A DNA stretch of 64,000 nt from Pannonibacter sp051860505 (GTDB lineage Bacteria; Pseudomonadota; Alphaproteobacteria; Rhizobiales; Stappiaceae). This document shows, one piece after another, positions 52,366 to 61,658 of the stretch (positions within the stretch are counted from its first letter, which is position 1; every line of letters begins with the position of its first letter). The notes beneath the pieces are model-generated. The model ran no database searches. It saw nothing but the letters and a program-made list of their open reading frames with translations, and had not been told where the DNA came from. The stretch is from positions 1 through 64,000 of the forward strand of contig NZ_JBHYDX010000022.1 in NCBI RefSeq assembly GCF_051860505.1, read 5' to 3'. A program made the translations under genes and the position numbers.

Positions 52366-53388
52366 TCAAAACACTGTGGTCCACCCTTCCCGGGCAACGT
52401 CCTGCTTCTGGTAGATAACCCTGTCCGTGATCGTACCGTCAGGGGCAACGAGCTGGATGCCCCCCTTCTTGTTGGACAAACGCGGGCCGAGCGGCGTGGC
52501 GGTCAGACGAACCCGCAAGGTCTCCCCTGCCCCCAGCAATCCCTTCAGTTGTTCCGTGCGGCCGCTCATGTCAGCCAGCGTCCAGCCGGTCAGGTCGATG
52601 GCAATATCGGTCCGGTTGAGAACTGTTACGGTCTCCTCGCCGTCTTCAGGCGAAGCACTCGGATCGATCAGCGCCGCAAGGATCGACAGGGCGGCCGTCA
52701 TCGGATTGATCGCTTGATCCGGCTCGGGCTTGGCCTTCAAAGGATGGCCGGTCTGGGCATTCGTCGACCAGTCCTGGCTCTGGAAGGCAAGAAAGATCGC
52801 CGTCCATGTATCGGTTTCACCGAAATGAATGAGCAAGGCACCGTCCTGATTGACCCCATTCGAACTGGCAAAGCTGCCACGTGAGCCCTGATTCATGTGG
52901 ATGTCATGAATGCCATTGCCAGGCAGAAAGCCGAAATAGGCATCCGGCTTGCCCGGTTCCGGCCCCCAGACCTCTCCAAACGCGTAGAAACTGATGTGAT
53001 GATCCTCGGCAATCGCAGTCTCGACCAGGGGTTCGATGAGATCGCGCAGGTCATTGGCTGGGCCGCTTCGCTGGAACGGAGCGATTTCCATGTCCTCCCG
53101 TCGCACGATACCACCACGCACATAGTCGAGCGCCAGGTGCGGTCGATCCCGACGGATGTCCGTGATACCGGCAGGCAGTTGTTTCAACTCAGATAAAATC
53201 GGATGGGCGAAACTGTGCTGGATATCGAACAGGAGGTCATGCGGCGCCTGCTTGGACCGCACATTGACGGCAATGCGATAACTTGTCCCGAGGGCCTCAA
53301 TTCGGATCTCGATGTGGGGACTGTCATCATCATCAAGGGTCATGGCTGAGGCAATGCCCTTGAGGAGCCCGTAGTTCTTCAAGGCCAT
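52366..53388 (-). CDS. DUF2278 protein with C-terminal lamin-tail domain
   Basis: A 340-aa protein. The first about 220 residues fit DUF2278 (YukJ-like): MALKNYGLLKGI at the start, SFYAFGEVWGPEPGKPDAYF in the middle and the family core GIHDIHMNQGS. After a variable segment, the last about 90 residues form a lamin-tail (LTD) beta sandwich (VTVLNRTDIAIDLTGWTLAD, then GGIQLVAPDG). I chose ATG 53388 (GGAG 8 nt upstream). LTD domains occur with secreted nucleases and calcium-dependent enzymes, and here the neighbour is an EEP nuclease. The biochemical role of DUF2278 is unknown to me. Confidence 0.8.
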   Translation of the reverse strand: MALKNYGLLKGIASAMTLDDDDSPHIEIRIEALGTSYRIAVNVRSKQAPHDLLFDIQHSFAHPILSELKQLPAGITDIRRDRPHLALDYVRGGIVRREDMEIAPFQRSGPANDLRDLIEPLVETAIAEDHHISFYAFGEVWGPEPGKPDAYFGFLPGNGIHDIHMNQGSRGSFASSNGVNQDGALLIHFGETDTWTAIFLAFQSQDWSTNAQTGHPLKAKPEPDQAINPMTAALSILAALIDPSASPEDGEETVTVLNRTDIAIDLTGWTLADMSGRTEQLKGLLGAGETLRVRLTATPLGPRLSNKKGGIQLVAPDGTITDRVIYQKQDVAREGWTTVF

Positions 53389-53458
53389 GCCAATCTCCAC
53401 CCGAAGGGCACCAGCCAAACCCGGCTGCGCCGCCAAATACAAACTACTTTAGATTGAT

Positions 53459-53487
53459 CCTGCGTAACGTCAATTTTGTGACGCAGG
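53459..53487. promoter_or_regulatory. Inverted repeat in a divergent promoter region
   Basis: CCTGCGTAAC (53459-53468) and GTGACGCAGG (53478-53487) pair at 9 of 10 positions around a 9-bp spacer. It lies between the divergent DUF2278/LTD gene and the membrane-protein gene. It is an operator candidate; no regulator is adjacent. Confidence 0.45.
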
Positions 53488-53613
53488 GATATGTTCCGAA
53501 CCTGTCCGCCTGTCGCCGGCTTGACCCATGACCGTGCCATGTCACATTGACGTGAGGCAGAAACGGGCGTGATTCGGCTTGGTTTCCTGCAGTCGGGCAG
53601 ATGAACGGGGACG

Positions 53614-54405
53614 GTGGTGGCAGAGACCGGTTGGATTGAACTCTTGCGCCGGGTAGCGGCGCTGGGTCTGGCGGTGCTGGGCCTGGCCGGCGGGCTCAGC
53701 GTGTTTTCGCCGATCACCGGACTTGTCTGCCTTGCTGCTGCCGTCGGGGTGTATGTCGGCTTGCCCTATCAGACACCGCCAACCGGTTCAGTCCAGCCGG
53801 ACTGGCAGCCATCGATCCTCATGTCGGATATGATCGGATTTGCGGTCGGCGTGCCGTTCTTCAGCCTGCCGCTTCTGGCTGCAGCCGATATGCCGACCCC
53901 GGCAGCATTTGTTTCAATGCTGTTCTTCCTCCCGGCCTCGCTGTGCTTTCCGATTTTCTACCTGTCGGCACGCCAGGCAACATCCTATGCCCGGTTCTTC
54001 GGCAACGGCTTCGAGGTGACGGAGTTCGGCCTGACCATGCGCCTGCGTTATACCGATCTGGCACGGGCCGAAATACGGATCTGGCAAATGAAGCGCGGTC
54101 TTTCGCTGCTGTCGCCGTTCCTGGACCGGCGACACGGGGTGACGCTGGTGGCCGGATCCGCTCCCTCGAAGACGCTGCGGCTGACCTCAAAAACAGGGGC
54201 CGTTTTCGTTATTTCGACGGAGACAATCCCTGATCTTGAACGCATCTTCGTCGACATGGACCGCGCCGGCATCGAGTTGCCGAAGGGATTGTCCGATCTG
54301 GGACGGCGCCGGATCCGCAGGGTACGGGAAAAGCGCTGGGGCAAGGTCGAAGACACTGTTCCAGCTCCGGCACCAGGTTTGGACCGCCTGCGCAAGCCGC
54401 GTTGA
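53614..54405 (+). CDS. Predicted membrane protein of unknown function
   Basis: A 263-aa protein with four hydrophobic segments in its first half (about residues 12-27, 30-47, 70-90 and 95-120) and a soluble C-terminal part resembling a PH-like beta domain (FGNGFEVTEFGLTMRLRYTDLARAEIR in two parts). The C-terminus is rich in Arg/Lys. The start is GTG at 53614, and the next codon is also GTG (53617). I do not recognise a family. It stands alone between the EEP/DUF2278 pair and the SLC13 gene. Confidence 0.65.
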   Translation: MVAETGWIELLRRVAALGLAVLGLAGGLSVFSPITGLVCLAAAVGVYVGLPYQTPPTGSVQPDWQPSILMSDMIGFAVGVPFFSLPLLAAADMPTPAAFVSMLFFLPASLCFPIFYLSARQATSYARFFGNGFEVTEFGLTMRLRYTDLARAEIRIWQMKRGLSLLSPFLDRRHGVTLVAGSAPSKTLRLTSKTGAVFVISTETIPDLERIFVDMDRAGIELPKGLSDLGRRRIRRVREKRWGKVEDTVPAPAPGLDRLRKPR

Positions 54406-54577
54406 AGTCAGGCATTTTCCGCCAAGTCAGGGCTGAACGTTCCCGGTCTGGCCCGGATGAGGGTATTCGGTTCTGCTTTTGCGACAAATGGAGCGCGCCG
54501 ATTGCTTCATATTGCCTTTCGGGCAATGCTAATGTCCTGTTGGACCGGGGGCGAGCAAACGGGGCGGCGCACAGCAC

Positions 54578-56353
54578 ATGACTTTTGACCAGATTTTCGT
54601 CTTGCTGTTGCTGGCTCTCGTGTTATTTGGTTTCATCAAGGAAATATATCCACCGGAACTGACCGCGCTGGCCGCCTCTGCCGTGCTGATAGCCGTCGGA
54701 ATTGTCGACACGAAAGAGTTCCTTGGTGTCTTCTCCAACAGTGCGCCAATCACGATTGCCATGATGTTCATCATCAGTGCAGCGCTGGAGCGGACCGGCG
54801 TGCTGCAACTGGCTGGCAACGTCCTGGAGAAGCACTCGAAAGGATCGTATCTGCGGGCTGTCTTCATCATGATGCTGTTCGCAGTGACGGCCTCTGCCTT
54901 CATGAACAACACTCCCGTGGTAATCCTGCTGACGCCAGTGATGATTGCCGTGGCCACCGGGCTTGGCACGACCCCCTCGAAATTCCTGATCCCACTGTCC
55001 TATGCTGCGATCTTCGGTGGCACGCTGACGCTGGTTGGCACCTCGACCAACATCCTGATGAGCGGCATCACGCTGAAGGCCGGCCTAGAACCGATCGGCA
55101 TGTTCGAGATGACCCTGCCCGGGCTCATCCTTGCGTCGGCAGGCCTTGTCTACATGATCTTCGCCGTGCGTTACCTGCTGCCGGAGCGTCAGTCGATGGC
55201 GGGTTTGCTGAGCCAGGGCGGCACGCGCCGTTTCATGGCCAGGCTGCTGATCCCGGCAGGCTCCCGCTACGTTGGCAAGAGCCTGGAAGACCTGCCGTTC
55301 ACGGGGGCCGGCACCCGGATCCTCGACGTGCTGCGCGGCGAGCACTCGATGCGCCACCGGCTTGACGACCTGACGCTGATTGCCGGCGACCGGATCGTGA
55401 TGAAGACCGGGACAGGCGAAATCCTGGCGCTGAAGGAAGATGGACAGATCGAGTTCCGGGATGTCTCTGACCAGGGGTTCGAGCCGGTTGCTGCCGCGCA
55501 GACCTTGATGCTGGAGGCCAGCGTCGGGCCGAACTCGCATCTCATCGGCCGGTCGCTGAGCGCGCTGAACCTGCGCCGGACCTACGGCGTCTATGTGATG
55601 GCCGTGCATCGCCAGGACCGCAACATCTCGGACGAGATCGACCACTTGCGCCTGCAATTTGCCGACACGCTGCTGCTCGAAGGACCGGCGGAAGGGCTGC
55701 AGCGGCTGGCCGAGGACGAGGGCCTGATCAACCTGTCCGCGCCGCAGGAACGCGCCATCCGCAGGCAAAAGGCTCCAATCGCCATTGCCACCATCATAGC
55801 TGTCATGGGACTTGCCGCCCTCGGGATCATGCCCATCGAAGGGCTGGCCGTGATTGGCGCGGTCGTCGTGATGCTGACGCGCTGCATCGATCCGGTCGAT
55901 GCCTTCGAGGCTGTCGACTGGCGCATCCTATTCCTGATCTACGGCATGCTTGGCTTCGGCATCGGCCTCGAGAAGACGGGGGCTGTGGAACTGATCGTCG
56001 ACAATGCCATGGCCCTGATCGGCCATGCCCATCCGATGCTGGTGCTGGCCGTTGTCTATGTGCTGACCTCGGCGCTGACCGAACTGGTCAGCAACAATGC
56101 CGTCGCCGTATTGGTGGGCCCGATTGCCATTGCATTGGCCCAGCAACTTGGGCTGGATCCGCGCCCCTTCATCATGGCGGTGATGTTCGCCGCCAGCGCC
56201 AGCTTCGCAACGCCGATCGGCTATCAGACCAACACATTCGTCTACAGCGCCGGCGGCTACAAGTTCCGCGACTTTCTCATCGCCGGCGTGCCGCTCAACA
56301 TTCTCTGTGCCGTTATCGCGGTGCTTGTTATCCCGCTGTTCTTCCCGTTCTGA
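54578..56353 (+). CDS. SLC13/DASS-family transporter with two TrkA-C domains
   Basis: A 591-aa inner-membrane symporter of the same type as the 9120-10967 protein. It has the signatures SAFMNNTPVVILLTPVM and LVGTSTNILMSG in the first half, then two cytosolic TrkA-C/RCK-C domains (about residues 207-285 and 300-385). ELVSNNAVAVLVGPIAIAL and TPIGYQTNTFVYSAGGYKF lie in the second half. The two proteins are clear paralogues but differ in the linker, which is short here. The substrate (dicarboxylate, sulfate or other anion) is not predictable from sequence. It is convergent with the liu operon, ending 15 bp from its last gene. Confidence 0.85.
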   Translation: MTFDQIFVLLLLALVLFGFIKEIYPPELTALAASAVLIAVGIVDTKEFLGVFSNSAPITIAMMFIISAALERTGVLQLAGNVLEKHSKGSYLRAVFIMMLFAVTASAFMNNTPVVILLTPVMIAVATGLGTTPSKFLIPLSYAAIFGGTLTLVGTSTNILMSGITLKAGLEPIGMFEMTLPGLILASAGLVYMIFAVRYLLPERQSMAGLLSQGGTRRFMARLLIPAGSRYVGKSLEDLPFTGAGTRILDVLRGEHSMRHRLDDLTLIAGDRIVMKTGTGEILALKEDGQIEFRDVSDQGFEPVAAAQTLMLEASVGPNSHLIGRSLSALNLRRTYGVYVMAVHRQDRNISDEIDHLRLQFADTLLLEGPAEGLQRLAEDEGLINLSAPQERAIRRQKAPIAIATIIAVMGLAALGIMPIEGLAVIGAVVVMLTRCIDPVDAFEAVDWRILFLIYGMLGFGIGLEKTGAVELIVDNAMALIGHAHPMLVLAVVYVLTSALTELVSNNAVAVLVGPIAIALAQQLGLDPRPFIMAVMFAASASFATPIGYQTNTFVYSAGGYKFRDFLIAGVPLNILCAVIAVLVIPLFFPF

Positions 56354-56368
56354 CGGCAAACAGCCTGA

Positions 56369-57148
56369 TCACAGCCACGCCGGCTTGCGCTTGTCGAAGA
56401 AGGCGGAAATGCCCTCGTGCGCTTCCGGGTCTTCCCAGCAATCGGCCAGCCGCTCGATGGTGGCGGCAATCACCGCCTCGGTGATCGGCGTGCCAAGCGA
56501 GCGGGCGAGCGCCTTGGCGCGGGCGACTGCGCCGGGGGCCGCCGCCAGATAGGGCTTCACCTCGCGCTCGATGGCCGCGTCCAGTTCGTCCGCCGCCACT
56601 ACCCGGGCCACGAGATCGAGGTCGCGGGCTTCCGCCGCATCGAACAGGCGCGCCGACATGAACACCCGCCGCGCCTTGCCCTCGCCCATGCGGGCGACAA
56701 CATAGGGGCTGATGGTCGCCGGGATCAGGCCGAGGCGCGTTTCGGTCAGGCCGAACTTCGCGCCGTCCACGGCGATGCAGACATCGCAGACGCTCATCAT
56801 GCCGATGCCGCCGCCGAAGGCCTGGCCCTGCACGCGGCCGATCAGCGGCTTGGGCAGCTCGTTCAGCGCCTTGAGCATCAAGGCCAGCTTGCGCGCCTCG
56901 GCGATGCGCGTCGCCCGGTCGGCGGTGAACTGCGCCCGCATCCAGTCGAGATCCCCGCCGGCACAGAAGCTTGCCCCCTCGCCGGTCAGGATGACGACGC
57001 GCACGGCGGGATCAGCCCCCAGCTCGGCCGCTGCCGCCGTCAGCTCGGCAATCATGGTCGCAGACATCGAATTGTGCTTCTCGGCCCGGGCCAGCGTCAG
57101 CGTGGCGACCCCGCGCGGGTCGGTTTCGATGCGAATGGTCTCGAACAT
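56369..57148 (-). CDS. liuC: Methylglutaconyl-CoA hydratase (enoyl-CoA hydratase family)
   Basis: A 259-aa crotonase-fold enzyme, probably hydrating 3-methylglutaconyl-CoA to HMG-CoA in leucine breakdown. It has the crotonase acyl-CoA motif SFCAGGDLDWM (about residues 60-70) and the second oxyanion motif GQAFGGGIGMMSVCD (about 108-122). I chose ATG 57148, with GAGGAGG 6 nt upstream and 1 bp after the HMG-CoA lyase stop. Its specific reaction is inferred from the operon rather than from residues. Confidence 0.88.
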   Translation of the reverse strand: MFETIRIETDPRGVATLTLARAEKHNSMSATMIAELTAAAAELGADPAVRVVILTGEGASFCAGGDLDWMRAQFTADRATRIAEARKLALMLKALNELPKPLIGRVQGQAFGGGIGMMSVCDVCIAVDGAKFGLTETRLGLIPATISPYVVARMGEGKARRVFMSARLFDAAEARDLDLVARVVAADELDAAIEREVKPYLAAAPGAVARAKALARSLGTPITEAVIAATIERLADCWEDPEAHEGISAFFDKRKPAWL

Positions 57149-57149
57149 C

Positions 57150-58007
57150 TCAGGCCTCCTCACGCAGGGAACGGGCAAAGGCGGCGGCTTCCGCCAGCTT
57201 TTCAAGGTCCAGCCCCGTCTCGTAGCCGTGATCGGCCAGCAACCGGGCGACGGCCTCGGTCGCCACGTTGCCCTTGGCGCCGGGCGCATAGGGGCAGCCG
57301 CCGAGACCGCCGACAGCTGCATCGAACGTCCGCAGCCCCTTGTCGAGGCTGACTTCGATATTGGCGAGCGCGTTGCCGCGCGTGTCGTGATAATGGCCGG
57401 CGAGGCGATGGGCGGGCACCTTTGCCAGAACCGCATCCAGCATCCGGCCGATGCTCTCCGGCGTGCCAGCGCCGATGGTGTCACCGAGCGAGACCTCGTA
57501 GCAGCCCATGGCAATCAGCTCAGCGGCCACATGGGCGACGCTTTCGGGCGGTGTCGGGCCGTCATAGGGGCAATCGGTGACGCAGGAGACATAGCCGCGC
57601 ACCGGAATGCCGTCGTCCTGCGCCTTGTCCAGCAGCGGACGGAAGCGTTCCAGGCTCTCGGCGATGGAGCAGTTGATGTTCTTCTTGGAAAAGCCCTCGG
57701 AGGCCGAACCGAACACCGCCACCTCGTCGGCGTGGGCGTTGCGCGCGGCCGTGTAGCCCTTCACGTTCGGCGTCAGCGCCGTGTAATGCACCGAGGCCTT
57801 GCGGCGGATGCCGGCCAGCACCTCCGCCGCATCGGCCATCTGCGGCACCCACTGCGGGCTGACGAAGCTGGTCACCTCGATCTTGGCGAAGCCGCAGTCG
57901 GTGAGCATGTCGACGAGGCGGATCTTGTCCCCGGTCGCGATCATGCGCTTCTCGTTCTGCAGCCCGTCGCGCGGGCCCATCTCGAACAGGGTGACGAAGC
58001 CGGTCAT
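57150..58007 (-). CDS. liuE: Hydroxymethylglutaryl-CoA lyase
   Basis: A 285-aa TIM-barrel lyase that splits HMG-CoA to acetyl-CoA and acetoacetate, the last step of leucine degradation. It has the start VTLFEMGPRDGLQNEK, metal-binding HYHDTRGNALAN, and the active-site Cys loop GGLGGCPYAPGAKGN. Its start overlaps the synthetase stop by 4 bp. It is a full-length bacterial MvaB-type enzyme. Confidence 0.95.
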   Translation of the reverse strand: MTGFVTLFEMGPRDGLQNEKRMIATGDKIRLVDMLTDCGFAKIEVTSFVSPQWVPQMADAAEVLAGIRRKASVHYTALTPNVKGYTAARNAHADEVAVFGSASEGFSKKNINCSIAESLERFRPLLDKAQDDGIPVRGYVSCVTDCPYDGPTPPESVAHVAAELIAMGCYEVSLGDTIGAGTPESIGRMLDAVLAKVPAHRLAGHYHDTRGNALANIEVSLDKGLRTFDAAVGGLGGCPYAPGAKGNVATEAVARLLADHGYETGLDLEKLAEAAAFARSLREEA

Positions 58008-59674
58008 GGGCGCAGTTCCTTGCTTTCCTCGCTGGCGCGCTGGCGCAGCTCGCGGCGGATGACCTTGCCGGTGGTCGTCATCGGCAGGGCGTCGACGAAA
58101 TCGACCTCGCGCGGATATTCATGCGCCGCGAGGCGGGTCTTGACGAACAGGGCGATGTCATCGGCCAGCGCGTCGCTGGGCTCGACCCCGGCTTTCAGCA
58201 CCACATAGGCCTTCACGATCTCGGTGCGCTGCGGGTCCGGCTTGCCGACCACGCCGGCCATGGCGACGGAAGGGTGGCGCAACAGGCAATCCTCGATCTC
58301 GCCCGGGCCGATGCGGTAGCCCGACGAGGTGATGACGTCATCGTCGCGGCCGACAAAGCGCAGCCAGCCGTCGGCATCCCGCACGCCGGTGTCGCCGGTC
58401 AGCAGCCAGTTGCCGAGGAACTTCGCCTTCGTCGCCGCCTCGTTGTTCCAGTAGCCGAGGAACATCACCGGATCAGGGCGCCGCACGGCGATGAGCCCCT
58501 GCTCGCCGTCAGCGGCAATCTCGCCCGCTTCTGTGACCACATTGACGTCATGGCCGGGCACCGCGCGGCCCATGATGCCGGGCCTTGCGTCCATCACGGC
58601 GGCGCAGCTGGAGACGATCATGTTGCATTCGGTCTGGCCGTAGAACTCGTTGATGGTGAGCCCGAACACTTTGCGGCCCCAGGCGATCAGCTCGGCCCCG
58701 AGCGTTTCGCCGCCCGAGGCGACGGAGCGCAGCGACAGGCTGTAGCGGCTCTCGGGGCTCTCCACCTGGCGCATCATTTTCAGCGCGGTGGGCGGCAGGA
58801 AGGCGTTGCGGATGCCCTGGGCCTGCATCAACTCGAAGGCCGCCTCGCCGGTGAACTTGCGGAAGCGGCAGGCCACGACCGGAATGCCATGATAGAGCGC
58901 CGGCATCAGCACGTCGAGCAGCCCGCCGATCCAGGCCCAGTCGGCCGGGGTCCAGAAGCGGTCGCCGGGACACGGCAGAAAATCATGGCTCATCTCCACG
59001 CCGGGCAGATGGCCGATCAGCACCCGGTGGCCGTGCAGCGCGCCCTTCGGCTGGCCGGTGGTGCCCGAGGTGTAGATGATGATCGCCGGATCGTCTGCCG
59101 CCGTGTCGACGGGCGTGAACTGGGTCTCATGACCGGTCATGGCCCGCGCCAGATCTTCGGCCCCGTCGATGGCACCGTCCATGGCCCCGTCGATGCAGAG
59201 CACGGTGGTGAGCGCCGGCAGTGCCTCGCGCAGGCGGGAGAGTTTTGCCGCCCCCGACGCATCCGTGACGACAATCTTCACCCCGGCATTGCCGAGCCGG
59301 TACTCCAGCGCTTCCTCGCCGAACAGCGTGAACAACGGGATCGTGATCGCCCCGCATTTCAGCGCGGCGATATGGGCAGCTGCCGTCTCGATGCTTTGCG
59401 GCAGCAACACGCCGACCCGGTCGCCCCGCTCCAGACCACGCGCCCGGAACAGGTTGGCGAGGCGGTTCGACAGGGCCTTCAGCTCGCCGAAGCTGACGCG
59501 CGTCGCCACGCCATCCTCGGCCACATAGGTGATCGCCTCGCGGTCCGGCTCCACATCAGCCCAGCGGTCGCAGATGGCGACGCCGATGTTGAAGCGATCC
59601 GGCACGCGCCAGCGGAACCCGTCCCGCAGCGCCTCGTAACTGTCGGCGGAGGGCAGCGCCGGGTCAGGCTGCAT
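58004..59674 (-). CDS. AMP-forming acyl-CoA synthetase
   Basis: A 556-aa member of the acyl/aryl-CoA synthetase (ANL) superfamily. It has the P-loop IIYTSGTTGQPKGA, the adenylate motif NEFYGQTECN and GDTGVRDADGWLRFVGRDDD, and the C-terminal catalytic Lys in MTTTGKVIRRELR. It resembles medium-chain or acetoacetyl-type enzymes; its place in the operon suggests activation of a branched acid or acetoacetate. I chose ATG 59674, which overlaps the biotin-carboxylase stop by 11 bp. Exact substrate unknown. Confidence 0.85.
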   Translation of the reverse strand: MQPDPALPSADSYEALRDGFRWRVPDRFNIGVAICDRWADVEPDREAITYVAEDGVATRVSFGELKALSNRLANLFRARGLERGDRVGVLLPQSIETAAAHIAALKCGAITIPLFTLFGEEALEYRLGNAGVKIVVTDASGAAKLSRLREALPALTTVLCIDGAMDGAIDGAEDLARAMTGHETQFTPVDTAADDPAIIIYTSGTTGQPKGALHGHRVLIGHLPGVEMSHDFLPCPGDRFWTPADWAWIGGLLDVLMPALYHGIPVVACRFRKFTGEAAFELMQAQGIRNAFLPPTALKMMRQVESPESRYSLSLRSVASGGETLGAELIAWGRKVFGLTINEFYGQTECNMIVSSCAAVMDARPGIMGRAVPGHDVNVVTEAGEIAADGEQGLIAVRRPDPVMFLGYWNNEAATKAKFLGNWLLTGDTGVRDADGWLRFVGRDDDVITSSGYRIGPGEIEDCLLRHPSVAMAGVVGKPDPQRTEIVKAYVVLKAGVEPSDALADDIALFVKTRLAAHEYPREVDFVDALPMTTTGKVIRRELRQRASEESKELRP

Positions 59675-61658
59675 CGGCCGTCTCCTCGGCAAGGGCCAGC
59701 AGCAGCGTGCCGTCAGTGACCTGCTCGCCGGCGGCAACGAAGACATCGGCAATCACGCCGTCGCGCGGGGCGGTCAGCGTGTGTTCCATCTTCATCGCCT
59801 CAAGGATGACAAGCGGCTGGCCCTTGGCAACTGTCATGCCCATTTCCGCCGTCAGCACCTTGACCAGTCCCGGCATCGGCGCAACCAGCTTGTCGCCGGC
59901 CGCATCGCCCTCGTCGTCGCCGGACAGGACATCCGCCCGGATAAACTCGAAGGCCTCGCCAGCATAGAAGACAGAAATGCCCTGGCCCGTCTCGGCCAGC
60001 CGTGCCTTGTCGCGGTGGCCGCCCGTGTCGAAGCGGATCTCGCCGTCGCCCACATGGGTCAGCTCGATGTTCAGCACGTCGCCGACAAGATGCACGGCAA
60101 AGCGGCTGCGGCCAAGGCTGCGCGCCTCGATCTCGTGCCGCGTGCCCTTGTGGTCCAGCACGGCGAACTGGCGCGAGGCGCTCCAGCCGCGCCAGCCGAT
60201 GAGACGGTCCCAAGGGTCCGTCCCTTCCGCCGGACGCAGGAGCCCGAGGCTCGCCAGCGCCGCCAGCGCCATCACGGTCGGCGGCGTCTCGCCTTGAGCG
60301 ATCAGCGCGTCCTGGTCGCGGCCGATCAGGCCCGTGTCCACGTCGCCGGCGGCAAAGCCCTTGTGTCGGCACAGCGCCGCCAGGAAGGTGGCGTTGGTGA
60401 CGGACCCCGCCACTTCCGTTGCCTCCAGCGCGGCCAGCAGCCGGGCGAGCGCGGTCTTGCGGTCCGGACCATGCACGATGATCTTGGCGATCATCGGGTC
60501 ATAATAGGGGGTGATGCTGTCACCCTGGCGCACGCCGGAATCCACCCGGGCGATGTGAGCAGGCAGACGCAGATGGTCGAGCGTGCCCGTCGCCGGCAGG
60601 AAGCCCTTGGCGGCGTCCTCGGCATAGAGCCGCGCCTCGAAGGCCCAGCCGTTGATCGAAAGCTGGTCCTGGGTCAGCGGCAGCTTCTCGCCGCTCGCCA
60701 CCTTCAGCTGCCATTCGACGAGATCCTGCCCGGTGATCGCTTCTGTGACCGGATGCTCCACCTGCAGGCGGGTGTTCATTTCCATGAAATAGAAGCGGTC
60801 TTCCGACAGCCCGTCCGACACGTCGGCAATGAACTCGATGGTGCCGGCGCCCGAATAGTTGATCGCCTTGGCCGCCCGCACGGCGGCAGCGCCCATCGCG
60901 GCGCGCATTGCCTCCGGCATGCCGGGCGCCGGGGCCTCCTCGATCACCTTCTGGTGGCGGCGCTGCAGCGAGCAGTCGCGCTCGAACAGATGCACGGCAT
61001 TGCCGTGGCTGTCGCCGAAGACCTGGATCTCGATGTGGCGCGGCTTGGTCAGGTACTTCTCGATCAAGACGCAAGGGTCGCCGAAGCTCGCCTGTCCCTC
61101 GCGCTGCGCGCCTTCCAGCGCGGCGAGGAAATCGATCGGATCATCCACCCGCCGCATGCCCTTGCCGCCACCGCCGGCACGGGCCTTGATCAGCACCGGA
61201 TAGCCGATCTCGTCGGCCCGCGCCTTAAGGAAAGCGGGGTCTTGGGTTTCGCCGTGATAGCCCGGCACCACCGGCACGCCGGCCTTCTGCATCAGCGCCT
61301 TGGCGGCATCCTTCAGGCCCATGGCCCGGATCGCGTCGGCGCTGGGGCCGATGAAGGTGATGCCGGCAGCCGTCAGCGCATCGACGAAGCCGGGGTTCTC
61401 GGACAGGAACCCGTAGCCCGGATGCACCGCTTCCGCCTTGCTGAGGCGGCAGATCTCGATGATCCGCTCGACCTTCAGATAGCTCTCGGCCACGGGCGCG
61501 GGGCCTAGCCGCCAGGCCTCGTCGGCCAGCGCAACGTGTTTGGAATTGGCATCCGCGTCGGAATAGACCGCAACCGTCCGGATGCCCAGCCGCCGCGCGG
61601 TTTCAATGACCCGGCACGCAATCTCGCCCCGGTTGGCGATGAGGATCTTCTTGAACAT
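59664..61658 (-). CDS. liuD: Methylcrotonyl-CoA carboxylase biotin-containing alpha subunit
   Basis: A 664-aa biotin-dependent carboxylase subunit. In order it has a biotin carboxylase domain (KILIANRGEIACRVIETARR; ATP-binding KARAGGGGKGMRRVDD; FMEMNTRLQVEHPVTE), a BT linker domain, and a C-terminal biotin carrier with LEAMKMEHTL, where Lys is biotinylated. With the liuB product it carboxylates 3-methylcrotonyl-CoA. I chose ATG 61658, which overlaps the ASCH gene stop by one base. Propionyl- or geranyl-CoA carboxylase is the main alternative, but the HMG-CoA lyase in the operon favours the leucine pathway. Confidence 0.9.
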   Translation of the reverse strand: MFKKILIANRGEIACRVIETARRLGIRTVAVYSDADANSKHVALADEAWRLGPAPVAESYLKVERIIEICRLSKAEAVHPGYGFLSENPGFVDALTAAGITFIGPSADAIRAMGLKDAAKALMQKAGVPVVPGYHGETQDPAFLKARADEIGYPVLIKARAGGGGKGMRRVDDPIDFLAALEGAQREGQASFGDPCVLIEKYLTKPRHIEIQVFGDSHGNAVHLFERDCSLQRRHQKVIEEAPAPGMPEAMRAAMGAAAVRAAKAINYSGAGTIEFIADVSDGLSEDRFYFMEMNTRLQVEHPVTEAITGQDLVEWQLKVASGEKLPLTQDQLSINGWAFEARLYAEDAAKGFLPATGTLDHLRLPAHIARVDSGVRQGDSITPYYDPMIAKIIVHGPDRKTALARLLAALEATEVAGSVTNATFLAALCRHKGFAAGDVDTGLIGRDQDALIAQGETPPTVMALAALASLGLLRPAEGTDPWDRLIGWRGWSASRQFAVLDHKGTRHEIEARSLGRSRFAVHLVGDVLNIELTHVGDGEIRFDTGGHRDKARLAETGQGISVFYAGEAFEFIRADVLSGDDEGDAAGDKLVAPMPGLVKVLTAEMGMTVAKGQPLVILEAMKMEHTLTAPRDGVIADVFVAAGEQVTDGTLLLALAEETADAA

